A DNA stretch of 64,000 bases from Gnetum montanum (Eukaryota > Streptophyta > Gnetopsida > Gnetales > Gnetaceae): positions 1,340,167 through 1,404,166 of the forward strand of contig MNCI01026399.1 of NCBI GenBank assembly GCA_015680685.1, given 5' to 3'. The notes under the pieces were generated by a model that made no database searches, was not told the DNA's origin, and worked only from the letters and a program-made list of their open reading frames with translations. Positions 11,331-22,704 of this stretch are shown here, piece after piece. Position 1 is the stretch's first letter; each line of letters starts with the position of its first letter. Made by a program: the position numbers and the translations under genes.

Positions 11331-12480
11331 GGAATGGTTAACTAGATTGGCCAATTCATTCCCATCCATTTCTACCACTTTGAATGCTCCATTTTCATAG
11401 GTCTTGATGACCAAGAAAGGCCCTTTCCAATTAGCTAAGAACTTGTTTTCATGTTCATGAATAGCCTTAAGGACAAGGTCCCCTTCCATGATCTTTCAAT
11501 TGTTCAGGTCATTGTGATGTTTTTCTTTCCTCTATTAGTATCATTCAATGTGAGTAATCATTTTTATCTATTGCTCCTCTACCAAATCCAAGTCAGTGGT
11601 ACATAGCTCCTTATTTCATGCATCATTGATGAAGTTTGATAGGGCCACTTTGAGTGATGGAACTTGAAATTCAAGAGGAAAAAAAATTTCATATTAATAA
11701 ACAAGGCTATATGGGGTTACACAAGTCACAGCTTAATAGGTTGTTGTATAGTCCCAAAGTGTATGAAATAGTTACTGATGCCACTTATGTCTACTATTAT
11801 TTATCATGTTTTTAAGCAAGTTTATGATCACCTTGTTGCTAGCTTTATCTTTTCCATTAGCTTGAGGGTAGTACAATCATGAGAAGGAATGTTTGATGCC
11901 TAAGTCTTAATAAAAGGCTTGCATTTCTTGACTACTAAATTATGGTTCATTATTTGTGACTATGATCAAAGGCATGCCAAAATTGGCTACTATGTTATCC
12001 AATATGAATCTACAAACTTGTTGAGACATTGTCTTCCTTAGAGAAATAGCTTCAACCCACTTCGTAAAGTATTTAGTTGTAGTGATGATAAAGCTATGCC
12101 CTATAAAAATCTTTGGAATTATAGATCCAATAATGTCAAGTCACCATTGTTGAAACGAACAAGTTATCTAAGTACTGTGTAACTAAGTTGATGGCACATG
12201 TATTAGGTTTCTATGCCATTGATAAGAGTCACAAGTTTTAACCTTCTAGAGGCAATCACTTTTCATATAGGGCTAGTAATAGCTTAGTCATCTAATTTTA
12301 GTAGCCATGACTCTAGGTCCTATATGTCCCCCACATACACCCTCATGAACTTGCTTAAGGACTATGCAAACTTTAGTTTTGCCTAAGCATACTAACAATA
12401 TGCCATTGTAGGGCTATCGACATAATGTATTATCACCTACAATGACATAATATTTTGATCTTTTACATACAATGTCCTTT
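11330..12480 (-). pseudogene. E3 integrase remnant
   Basis: Integrase inserts the element cDNA. On the minus strand, LIHVPS and SFQQW precede LDIIGSI (first catalytic Asp), then ATKYFTKWVEAI-like sequence, then IVTNNEP where IVTDN is expected. LANWKGPFLVIKTYENGAF marks the C-terminal domain near 11440-11340. Several stops interrupt it, and the second catalytic Asp appears replaced by Asn. It is homologous to the E2 integrase at 18770-19880. Confidence 0.8.
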
Positions 12481-12489
12481 TGATAAGTA

Positions 12490-13480
12490 GTCAAGCCTTG
12501 TGAAGATTCACCATGCATTAGGTAAAACCTCATATTGTCAAACCACTCCTTTTCAAGAGTGGTGTTGATAGAGGCTATAGAGTCACCTTTAGTGTTTTGC
12601 ATAATCAAAATAGCACAGTTCATAGTTAAGGAGGGTATACTTGCTAAACACATCGGGTGTCACACTTAGGGCTATGCTTGCAATGAAATTAGCTAATGTG
12701 CTCTTGGTTTGGGGTATATGTTGGATACCAACATCTATAAATTATTGCATTAATCTCTTAAATAGGTCACAATTGGGTTGTAAGTGTTTGGCTTTACATG
12801 CATAAACCTTTGTTACTTGGTTAACCATAAGTTGCAAATACCTTTAATCATTAGGTGTTTGATTCCTTGGTCACAAGCTACCATCATTCCCCTAATCAAT
12901 CCTTCATAATTCACCATATTTTTGGTACATGGGAATTTGAAATGATAAGTAAATGATTGGATTTTACTAGAAGGTGATGTTATGATGGCAACAACACTAG
13001 AACCATGGGCATTTGAAGCTTCATCAGAGTGCATAATTATTGCATATTCCTTAGGCACTTCACTAACAATGTTGACATGCTCATTGGGGAATTCAAGGTC
13101 AATGGCTACATGGTATTTTATTGGGAAAATGGTAAGTTGTGTGGCTATAGCTTGACCTTTTGTTAAGGAATGGAAGACATAACGGAGGTCAAACTCAACT
13201 GTTGTGGCTTTCCAATGGGCTATACAACTACTTTCATAGATATTGGTCATTATAACTCTAAGCACATTGTCCTTGAAAATGACGTTGACTTGGCTCCTAA
13301 ATAGGTAGTGTCTCCACTTCTTCAATGAGAAAACTAGAGCTAGATAGTACTTCTCTACTTCAGTGTATCAAGTCTCATAGGAAATTAATGCATGGCTTAG
13401 GTGGTATATGAGTAACTTCACTCCAACATCTTGTTTTTTATAGAGTAGAGAGACAATGGATGTGTTAGAAATAACAAGGT
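12490..13480 (-). pseudogene. E3 RNase H and second (archaeal-type) RNase H
   Basis: The RT-linked RNase H reads YTEVEKYYLALVFSLKKWRH and ends in SRIAHW-type sequence and KGQAIATQL. A second RNase H-like domain follows (YAIIMHSDEASN, then TSPSSKIQSFTYHFKF, then NYEGLIRGM). Tat-lineage Ty3/gypsy elements are known for such an added archaeal-type RNase H. The expected FDGAS motif is degraded to SDEAS here. Stops are present. Confidence 0.8.
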
Positions 13481-14600
13481 AGATGTAACAAAATTTATCC
13501 TTTTATGGTGACAAGACCATGGGTAGTTGTGCCAACTCTTGTTTAAGGTTTTCAAAGGTTTATTGGCATTGAGTCATCCACTTGTAGTGAAATCCTTTCT
13601 TAAGAAAGTGTTGCATAGATTTTAATTTATTTGTAAGCTTGGCAATGAACCTATGAATAAACTATAATCTACCTTGTAGTCCTTGAAGCTCCTTAAGGTT
13701 GCTTAGTGCTGCCAAGTTGGATATGACCTTAAACTTATTAGGATCAACACGTATTCTCACTTTGAATACTATAAAGCTAAGCATATTGTATATTTTAACA
13801 CTAAAGATACAATTCTTGGGATTAAGCTTAAGCTCATACTTGAGACATCATTTCAACATAGGGTCAAGGCCATGCACATGGCCATTGGCCATTTTACACT
13901 TAACGACTATATTGTCCATGTAGTCATTAAGTAACCCTAGCATGTAATCAGTAAAGATATACATCATTGCTCATTGATAAGTCATGCTTACATTCTTTAG
14001 ATAAAAGGGCATCATGATGTAACAAAAGGCTCCCTAAGGGGTTATCAAGGTCATACAAACTTGATCCTCTGGGTTAATCCTAACTTGGTTTTATATCAAG
14101 AACTCATCCATGAAGGATAACAAGGCATGTCCAATCATAGTATTGATAAGTTCGTCAATACTAGGTAATCAAAAATCATCTTTGATGGTTGCCTCATTTA
14201 GGTCTTAGAAATTAATATAGATACATATACTCCCATTTTTCTTAGGGACTACCGCTATGTTGAACACACATTCTTCACAATCAACAGCTCAAAATTGGCT
14301 TGATGTAATTTTATGATTTCATTACGAACATCCAAGGCTAAATCTAGTCTAATCGTACGAAATTTTTGCTTAATTGGCTTGATACTAGGATCAAGTATGA
14401 TGTTATGTTGCACTAGGCATGGATAAAGACCTCACAAATCTTCATATGAAAAAGTAAAGGCCTTAATGTTATTTTGGAGAACCTTGGTGATGTATTAAGC
14501 CTATTGAGGCTCTAATGAGGAACTTAGTTTAGTGTTTTCTCCTCACCACTATGTGTTGTGATAGGAACCTCAAGTAGAGAGTCCTTTATAATGTCGCTAG
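13480..14600 (-). pseudogene. E3 reverse transcriptase remnant
   Basis: The minus strand carries YEDL, then KPIKQKFR, then LLSFMDEF (first catalytic Asp), then ITPxGAFCYIMMPF, and a catalytic box near 13905-13920 reading YMDN instead of YMDD. Downstream come the RT thumb and ELQGLQGRL. Many stops and the lost Asp show an inactive copy. The order matches the E2 RT. Confidence 0.85.
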
Positions 14601-14877
14601 CCTCAAGGTCAAGGGTTTTAACTAGGTTTTCTGGCCACTCAAGAGGTTTCTCTATGATGGATATGTCATCAATTGGGCTCTCAGGCTCAAGATCTAAGTA
14701 ATTAAGGTTAACAAATCATTCAACATCATCATGAGGTCTACTTAGGCTTAGAGGTAAACTAATTTTCCTCTAGGTGTTCATACTCCAATCCTACATATCG
14801 ACCATAAGCACATTAAGCAACACATGCATGATAAAATGAGCAAATAACACAAAAATAACATAAAATACTTTAGCAAT
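14600..14877 (-). other. E3 start of RT region and adjoining spacer, up to the E2 insertion
   Basis: Acidic pre-RT sequence (LDLEPESPIDD-like) is recognisable down to about 14760 and matches E2 at 22090-22000. A minus-strand TATGTAG/GA near 14800 could be the 3' splice site of an Ogre-type intron. The rest is AT-rich spacer that resumes at 34460. Confidence 0.5.
14873..14877. repeat. Probable target-site duplication of E2, left copy (GCAAT)
   Basis: GCAAT abuts the left end of E2, and GTAAT (34460-34464) abuts the right end. Four of five bases match and the difference is a C/T transition. Confidence 0.55.
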
Positions 14878-16992
14878 TTTTATGGCTGAAAACATCAATG
14901 GCTGGAACATCGAGAGGTTATCAGGCATATAGCCTAACCCCAGATCCATATGAGGGCCATGCTAGAGAAAATAGAAATGGGGTGCCCTAAGCAGTCTGGT
15001 CAATTAGATAGGGACTTACATGGTGTACAATAACCTTTTGTGAATAATGATTTTAAAATGTTACGTGTGGAGATCAAAATAAAGAAAACCATAACACACA
15101 AAGCAGTAATAGCATAGTAGAGTATGTAACTGAGTAATAAATGTGAATTGATACACGATGATACAAAATATATGCTATAGTGAAATGAAATGAGCTTAAG
15201 TGAGAGAATGCACTGCCCCAAAATTAGGGGATTTTTCTTTTGATTGAGTGATGAAATTGGACAACTAGGATGCAGTACTGGATAGGCATAGCTAACAATA
15301 GAACAATATGGTCACAACTCCTAGACTACTTCCAATGGGGTGCCAATAGAAACCGTTGAGCCGATGCTTGGTCAAGAGTTACTACACTGGGTTGAGGAGA
15401 GATCTGGGAGGTGTTACTATAGGGATTTGCTGTTCACAAACCTTATGCTTGCCAACCTCCTTACCAAAGCCAACTGCCAAAACACCAATCTCTAGAAGCC
15501 AATTGCAAGAAAGCCAAATCAAAAATCCAACCCCTTAAATGTTTTTTTTGGGGTATTTATAGGGCCAAGAGTGGGAGAGAGGTGTTGTTTGAACACCATG
15601 TGTCTTGGGTCCCACATGGCATGAATCGTGGATGTGCTATGCTGCAGTGTTACACTGATGTGCTATGCTGTTGGAAGTCAAATTTACTGAGCCATGACCA
15701 TATCATTTGAACTACATGTGCTAGAATCTAGAGGACTGCTATGTTTTTACAAACAATGCTAACAACAAATGCAAAGTGGAGCCTACGCTCCAGGACTATG
15801 TCTTTCCTCTTCTTGCGAGTCAGGTCAAGCATAGAGACAATTTTAGGGATCAACAAGGGATGTAAAAAGCAAAGCAAATTGCTGATCTTTTCCACCAAGG
15901 TGATGCTGGAGCATAAATGAATAATCAATGAGTTCTGGACCTACTAGAGATGTCCTAAGGCTTCTCCGTGAGTGTTACGCTATCTATGCTACCCAGCGTA
16001 GCGGCGTAGCATGAACACTTTGCTTTCCACACTGGGGAGCGTAGCATAATGTAGCACTCCTCCTTTACATGAATTTTGTCTAGATAACTAAAAATATCAT
16101 TTTGACGCCTAGTTAGGTAGGAAACTTTAGCAATTGGCGACCTTGTTTTTCATGTTGATAGGTCCTAGGACCTACTGATTTCATCCTTGAGGCACTTTTG
16201 GGCTTTGGGTCTTTGCTACACTGTGCTATGCTTTGTAGCATAGCATAATGTAGCAGTCAATCTAGCATGAATTTGAGTCAAAGCCTACAATGCTTTATTA
16301 GGATACTTTGATTGAGACCTAAGGGCGAAGTGGGACAAGCTGTTTTGGAGGTTGAAGCATGGCCAAGTGCAATTCTTTCGCTAGAACAATTTGTTGGTAG
16401 ATCTTCATGCATTTTGTCCTTGCTATACTATGCTATGCTGTGTAGCATAGCGTAGCACTCAAATGGAGATGATTTCTAATGAGATTTGCCATGTTCTCCT
16501 ATGTCATGTTGATCATGCTTCAAGGATAAAGTGGGGTAGGTATCCTGGAGGACTGGATCCTTGCCAACTACATCTTTGGCACCTGATTAGTCTCCACATG
16601 GCCTGCTACGCTGTGCAACATAGCACGTTTCATAGTTAGAAAACTTGTTGAACTATTTAGTCCATCCTAAACACCTTTGACAACTCCTAGCATGGTCCCT
16701 AGGTAGACCGTCAACTGAGTCATGTGTCAAGCTGGGCAAGCTAGAGAGTGTAGCAAGCTTGTCAGCCTGGGAGATAGAAAATTTGCCAAACTATATGATC
16801 TACCTTCAATGCTCCATTTTTGTGAACTGGCTTTGCAACTGGGTGTCACGCTAACTATGGTGAAGAGTGTAGCAGGTACACTTGAACACAACCTTGTAGG
16901 TGTTAGGACTTCTAGGGTGTCAAACCATTTTTGTGGTCCATCATGGCATTACACCTAAAGAATCATGATGGCCCAAAATTGACGGTGTTTCA
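14878..16992 (-). repeat. E2 3' LTR (about 2115 bp)
   Basis: The left edge matches TGTTACGGCTAAAAATG at 32412; the right edge is GGTGTTTCA followed by the polypurine tract. The U3 half (15950-16900) is dense in GCTACGCT, GCGTAGC and decayed forms. The U5 half is shared with both arms of the palindrome at 32412-34459. Confidence 0.85.
15554..15562 (-). promoter_or_regulatory. E2 LTR TATA box
   Basis: The minus strand reads CTATAAATA in a GC-containing setting (GGCCCTATAAATACCCC). It lies about 680 bp from the U5 end, as expected for an LTR promoter. The same box is kept in both palindrome arms (about 33105 minus, 33773 plus). Confidence 0.7.
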
Positions 16993-17058
16993 CTAGCTCC
17001 TCTTTGTCAACATTTGAAGGATTTTCTCGAGAGACATCGACAAAGAATACGAAACACC
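16984..17058 (-). promoter_or_regulatory. E2 polypurine tract within an inverted repeat (hairpin B)
   Basis: GGTGTTTC (16984-16991) pairs perfectly with GAAACACC (17051-17058). The inner arm CTTTGTC pairs with GACAAAG. On the minus strand the purine tract AAAGAGGAGC precedes the U3 start. The architecture matches hairpins A and C. Confidence 0.75.
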
Positions 17059-18770
17059 ATGAAGAATAAGATTCCAACATCATTCTTCAGTTCCTACTTA
17101 GATGGTGCTTCACTATGTTTGAGAGTGCCTGGAGGACGATGTAAAATATGGTACAAGGGATGGATTTGAGAAAGTAGGATCAAGGAAGAAATGAATGTAA
17201 AATGTGATGCCATGAATATTATTGTCATAGTGTGATCCCTTGTCAGAATGCTTATAAGGGAGTTAACACACATGGGTGTCTTTCTCTTTGGATCTCAACC
17301 TCTCACTAGAGTGCTTAGAGATGGTCGATCTATAGTTGAAATGATTGCAAAGCAGTTGTCGTGCCATTTTTTTGGGCACTTGTTTTATTTTTGAGCTTTT
17401 GTGTTTTGTGAGCTTTTTGTTGCAAACCCATGTTCACTTGAAGGTAATCTTCTCATCATTGTAGGACAAGTGTTTCCTCCCCGAGATGAGTTGTGTTACA
17501 TCCATGTGGGGCTTTGACCCACCTGCAGAGGCTTCCCATGGGACTAGTTGTGATGGACCTGGTGGTTGAGCATGGGAAAGGGTTTCATGTGAAGAAGATG
17601 TCATAAGGGAATGGAGGTTAGGTTGGCTAAAGGGATAGTAGGGTATGCACTCTCAAGTAGCCAGACCAGTTGAAGCGGGTACTTTGGAATGATGCAGTAT
17701 CTTGCTCTCGTGGTGGAATGCATTTTTGAACAACGTCATCTTGGCTTTTATTCTACAAACACAACAGAGAGAGAACCAGAAAAAATAACAAACGTATGAA
17801 GTGTTGGCAAATTTCTGCTTGCTCAAGACACTGCCAAGGTGACAAGTGTTATGTCTGACATGTGCAATGTCCAAAGTAGGAAGTCTAGTATAGGCTTTGG
17901 CAGTGGCAGGCCAGAAAGTTTCAACGACCCCGCCAGAAATGAGAACTGAAGAGGCTAGGAGAGATGATGATGTAGGTGCTCAAGAATCCTCCGCCAAAGG
18001 CAAGTAGCATGAAATCCAGCTGCAGGGTAAGAAGCCTATGAGTTGAATGCCTTTTTGGATTCTGACGATGGTGAGGGCTGGAGGATGGCAGCATTGTGGT
18101 TGGGCCACAATAGTGCTGGGACTCTAGCAGCAAGTGCTAATGGTGAGAGCTACGACCAAGATGATTGGAAGTGGTAGCGATAGCTTCAGAAGGTTAGCAA
18201 GATGTCAAAAAAAATCTCTGGAAGATCAACAAGATGCCAGGGAGGGTGATGTTGCATGTGTCCCAGAGGGTTTTTTCTTGACGACATGAACTTCATTCTA
18301 GAACTGCAATATCCCACCCCTTCTACCTAGGAAGCCCAAAGATATGCACACTCACTTATTCACAAGTTCACATATGTGAACTGAGAGGTGATGCACTACA
18401 CATCCATTTTTAGGTCCTAGCAGACTACTAAATATGATGTTTAAGGTCCCAGCAGGCCATGATGTGCCAATTTAAGGTCTTGGTAGATTGATGTGCTAGT
18501 TTAAGGTTCCAGTAGACCGTTGTGCTAGTTTAACATTGTAGGGGATGGAGGATGGCCAGTTTAAGGTCATAGCAGACCATGTTGTGGGTGCCAGTTTTAT
18601 GTCATGGCCCAAGGACATGCTATGCCAATTTAACATCATAATAGACGTTCTATGCCAATTTTACATCGTAGCGGACAATTTGTACTAGTTTATAGTCATA
18701 GAAGACTATATGCTTACCTTGCTTTATGTTCAGCACACTCTTGCATGTTAAGCATAGTATGGCTTCAAGT
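17059..18770 (-). other. E2 3' untranslated region
   Basis: No conserved coding sequence is seen between the integrase end and the hairpin. The integrase-proximal 300 bp is a motif array (18418-18720). Tandem repeats in the 3'-UTR are a known trait of Tat-lineage elements. Confidence 0.6.
18418..18720. repeat. Array of the AGTTTAAGGTC motif in the E2 3'-UTR
   Basis: About ten degenerate copies of a motif near TGCCAGTTTAAGGTCATAGC followed by RGACC. Spacing is irregular, about 25-45 bp. The same motif recurs at 22307-22440, 27630-27780 and 47430-47800, and inside the E1 gag coding region. Confidence 0.75.
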
Positions 18771-19880
18771 ATAAATGATTGATGGGATTTGGGAATTCGT
18801 TGTCATCTTAGTCAGCCAGTTTGAATGCCTCATTCTCATATGCTTTTATGACTACAAAGGGCCTTCCTAGTTAGCTAAGAATTTTCTCACGGGTTCACAA
18901 ATGATCTTGAGGACTAAGTCCCCCTTTTTGGTCTATCGTTGGTGCAAATTGCAGTGATGTTTCCATCGGTGCTTGTCTTGGTACCATTCAATGCAGTTAA
19001 GTGTTTGGATGCACTCCTCCTCTATGGAGTTAAGATCACTGATCTTTGACTCGTTGTTTTGAGCTTCGTCCATGATGTTTGAAAGGACTTGCAATTCAAG
19101 AGGTAACACCGCTTCAGATCCGTATACAAGATTGTATGGAGTCTTACCTATAGCTGTTTTGCATGTCGTGTGATAAGCCCAAAGCATGTAGAGGATTTGC
19201 TCGTGCCATCACCTCTTGCTACTGCTAAGCATCTTTTTCAAGTGGTTGATGATGACTTTATTGGTAGCCTCTACTTGGGGCCATTTTCTTGGAGGTAATA
19301 TGACGATGAGAAAGCATGTTTGATATTAAGACTTTCGCAAAAGGCTTTGATTTCTACGCTACTAAATTATGGCCTGTTGTCAGTAACAATAGTCATGGGA
19401 AGGACAAACTGTGTAACTATATTGTCTAGCATGAACTTGCAAACTTGTTAGTACATGGTCTTTCTGAGAGGAATAGCTTGTACCCATTTTGTAAAATATT
19501 CAGTTGCGGTAATAATGAAACTATGCCCTACAGAAGACTTAGGTGTAATGGGTCCTATGATGTCTATTCCCCAACGTTGGAAAGGCCATGTGATCTATGT
19601 GGTATGTAATTTAGGAGGTGATACATGTATAAGGTTCCCATGGCATTGACATACATCGCATGTCCTTACTTTAGCAACATAATCACGTTCCATGTGAGAC
19701 CAGTAGTAGCCCAAATGCCTAATCTTTGCTGCCATAGCTCTTGGAGCTATGTGCCCTCCACATATTCCTTCATGGACTCCATCAACAATTTTTTGTACTT
19801 CGTCCCCACTAACACAAGCTAGTAATATCCTGTCATAAGAGGGTTTTCATAGGGTGTTGTCTCCTATGAGGACATATTTC
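18770..19880 (-). pseudogene. E2 integrase
   Basis: The zinc-binding region (FGYYWSHMERD, then CDVCQCH) is followed by WPFQRWGIDIIGPI with the first catalytic Asp, EYFTKWVQAIPLRK and IVTDNRP with the second. The C-terminal part reads LWAYHTTCKTAIGKTPY and EAVLPLE, ending in an EGPFVVIKAYENEAF-like C-terminal domain near 18790. A few stops interrupt it, but the catalytic motifs look better kept than in E3. Confidence 0.85.
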
Positions 19881-19885
19881 CGGGC

Positions 19886-20880
19886 TCATTTTCGTAGTGC
19901 ATCTATTTGGGGCGGTGTCAGGTTGTGTGGGGGCTTACCATGTTGGAGGTATGCCTTAATGTAGTCATACCATTCTTGAGTATGCATTGCACTTACAGAT
20001 GCGATGTGTACCATGTGAATGATAGGATTGGTGCATTCCACTATCGAAGCAAGCAAGGTAGCAAACATATGTGATGGAACGCTTAGCGCTAACATGGCTA
20101 ATGCATCTGCTATAGTGTTTTCATTGCGGGGCACATGTTGGACATCTAGGGTTATGAACTACTTTAGCAAGTACTTGGAAAAATCACAATAAGGCTATAG
20201 ATTTCGTGCGTTGCAAGTGTATACCTCTATTACTTGGTTAATGACTAGTTGCGAGTCAGCTCAAATTGCTAAGCTTCAGATCCCCAACTCCTGGGCTACT
20301 AGAATGCCCCTAAGAAGAATCTCATATTCTACTACATTTTTTGTGCAAAGAAACATGAAATGATATGCAAAAGGTCATATTTCCCCAGAAGGGAATGTGA
20401 GGACAGCAGCGGCACTACCACCTTGTGTAGTTGAAGCTCCATCAAAATGGAGAATGGCTTTAAAGTCTGCAGGTACTGGGCTTATGCTACTTACATGTTC
20501 ATATGGGAACTTAGGTTCTATCATTGCTTGGTCATTGGTAGGTGAGGTTATAAGTTGCGTAGCTATAGCTTGTCCTTTTATAGATGGTTGTGCTACATAG
20601 TGTAGGTCAAATTCTACAATTATGGCCTTCCATCGGGCTATCCTACTACTTTTGTATATGTTGGCTGTAATAGCCCGAAGTATGTTATTCTTGCAAATAA
20701 CGTTTACTTGGCTATGAAACAAGTAATGCCTCCATTTCTTAAGTGCAAATACTAAAGAAAGAAAATTTTTCTCTACTTCATTGTATTTGGCTTCATAAGC
20801 TATCAGGGCATGACTCAGGTAATAGACAAGGATTTCAGAACTGTTATTCCTCTTTTGGCAAAGCAAGGCAATGATAGACG
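19886..20880 (-). pseudogene. E2 RNase H and archaeal-type RNase H
   Basis: The first domain reads ILVYYLSHALIAYEAKYNEVEK, then KKWRHYLFHSQVNVI, then RIARWKAIIVEFDLHYV and KGQAIATQL. The second begins AILHFDGASTTQGG with the conserved Asp and runs to HVPRNENTIADALAMLAL. The pair RNase H plus archaeal-type RNase H identifies the Tat lineage. Stops near 20160-20370 break the second domain. Confidence 0.85.
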
Positions 20881-20899
20881 TGTCTAAGGTGACAAGGTA

Positions 20900-22090
20900 A
20901 ATGTAAAATGGCTTGTCTCTTTATGGAGGGTAAATAGTGGGAAGATGGACAAGCTCTTTTTTTAATCTATCAAAAGCTTCTTGACATTTATTTGTCCATT
21001 AAAAGTTAACTCCATTTTTTAGCAGGTGTTACATTGGATGTAATTTATCAATTAACCTTGCAATAAATCTTCTTATGAGTTGTACCCTGCCTTGCAGCCC
21101 ATGTAACTCCTTAAGGTTTGTAGGTGGTGCCAGGTTAACAATGGATTTAACTTTATTGGGGTCTACATGTATCCCCATTTCTGACACTACAAAACCTAAC
21201 ATGCATCTGGTCTTGACTTTGAAAACACATTTTCTGGGGTTGAGGCGAAGTCCATGTTTGTGACATCATTAAAGGACCAAGTTTAGGTCATTTTCATGGT
21301 CTGTAGCTTTCTCAATATCATCCATGTAATCATTTAGCTTCTCTAAAAGATAATCACTAAAGATGTAAGTCATGGCCTGCTGGTATGTTGCTCCCACATT
21401 TTTTAGCCCAAAGGACATCATCATGTAGCAGAAGGTTCCCCAAGGGGTCATGAAGGTAGTTGCTAGTTGATGTTCTGGGTTTATGCAGATCTGGTTATAG
21501 CTTGAGAATCCATCCATAAAGGATAGTAAGGCATGGCTTGTTGTAGTATCGATGAGTTCGTCGATGCTAGGCAATCAGAAATCATCCTTAATCATTGCCT
21601 TATTCAAATCCTAGAAGTCTATACAGATGGATATACCCCCATTTTTCTTGGAAATGAAAATGATATTTGGCATCCATTCTAAATAATCCACCACCTAGAT
21701 GAACCCAACCTGGTAAAGTTTAGTGATTTCGCTATGCATAGCCAAGGAGATCTACGGTTTGATCTTGTAGGCCTTTTTTCTTGACCGCTTTGACTCATGA
21801 ATCTAGTATGATGTTGTGTCGTATGATGCATGGATCTAAGCTTGGCATATCTTCGTATGATGCATGGATCTAAGCTTATCATTGAGGACTCTAGAGATAC
21901 TTTGTTTAACCTGTGACTCTAGTAACAAGCTAACTTTTAATTTTCTTGCCTCCTCTTTGGATGTAGTTATGGGGATTTCGATCAAAGGGTCCTCAATTAC
22001 ATCACTAGCCTCTAAATCTAGAGTTTGGACTAGATGTTCAGGCTAGTCCAAGGATGTTTCTAAGGATGCTATGTTGGTATCATAGGGGGA
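20900..22090 (-). pseudogene. E2 reverse transcriptase
   Basis: MPSIDELIDTT and LLSFMDGFSSYNQI carry the first catalytic Asp. TPWGTFCYMMMSFGLKN and GATYQQAM follow, and the YMDD box is intact at 21317-21328. The N-terminal RT part (to about 22090) and thumb are present with scattered stops. It is homologous to the E3 RT. Confidence 0.9.
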
Positions 22091-22276
22091 AGGTTCCAAG
22101 TCTACCAACTCTATGTTCAAGTGCCTCATGAGTTTGCCATGGGGACCCATCAAAATTAAGGGCGAACGAAGATCATCATACATAGCCATTTTTCCAATAA
22201 AACTTGCCATAATAAGCAAACAAACAAAGTCAAGTGATACCTGTTTAAGACAGCAACATGTAATCAGTATATGCAA
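22090..22276 (-). other. E2 pol leader and candidate 3' splice site
   Basis: A minus-strand open segment precedes the RT, including MASFIGKMAMYDDLRSPLIL. Just upstream lies CTTAAACAG/GTATC (about 22240-22255), a plausible intron acceptor. Ogre elements are known to splice out an intron between protease and RT; this would be its 3' end. This is inference from position and sequence only. Confidence 0.4.
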
Positions 22277-22306
22277 AGCAATGATGCAACATTAAAGGGT
22301 TGCCAA

Positions 22307-22440
22307 TTTAAGATCTTAGCAGACCGCAACTATGCAAACTTTCATGCCGAAAACTGCCAGTTTAAGGTCATAGTGAATTTTTATTGTGCAAAATCATAAG
22401 TCAAGATCACCAGTTTAAGGTCGTAGTGGACCATTATCAT
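22307..22440. repeat. Short AGTTTAAGGTC motif array
   Basis: Three copies (CAATTTAAGATCTTAGCAGACC and two variants) sit between the RT leader and the antisense gene promoter. Confidence 0.65.
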
Positions 22441-22499
22441 GCAACATTATGAAAATGAGGCAAACATTTTGGTGTATTTACGTGTTACGCTACAACTGT

Positions 22500-22589
22500 G
22501 TGCTACGCTGTAGTAGACATGGGTATCCCATGCTACACTATAGTAGACAGGGGTATCCCATGCTATGCTATAGTAGACAGGGGAATTTC
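22500..22589 (+). repeat. 30-bp tandem repeat, three copies
   Basis: Three head-to-tail units start TGCTACGCTGTAGTAGACA, each about 30 bp. They lie about 90 bp upstream of the plus-strand TATA box. The unit carries the GCTACGCT word found throughout these elements. Confidence 0.75.
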
Positions 22590-22676
22590 GTGTTATGTGT
22601 GAGGCGTGGGATGTCCCGCATTATGTGCAGAACATGAAACACCTTGAAAAGTAACAGGTGTTTTAACCATATAGGC

Positions 22677-22684
22677 TATAAATA
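22677..22684 (+). promoter_or_regulatory. TATA box for the antisense gene in E2
   Basis: TATAAATA in the context GGCTATAAATAGGGG is a near-ideal plant TATA box on the plus strand. A start site near 22705-22715 would lead into the first candidate exon. It opposes the direction of E2 transcription. Confidence 0.6.
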
Positions 22685-22704
22685 GGGGATTACCCATGGT
22701 AATC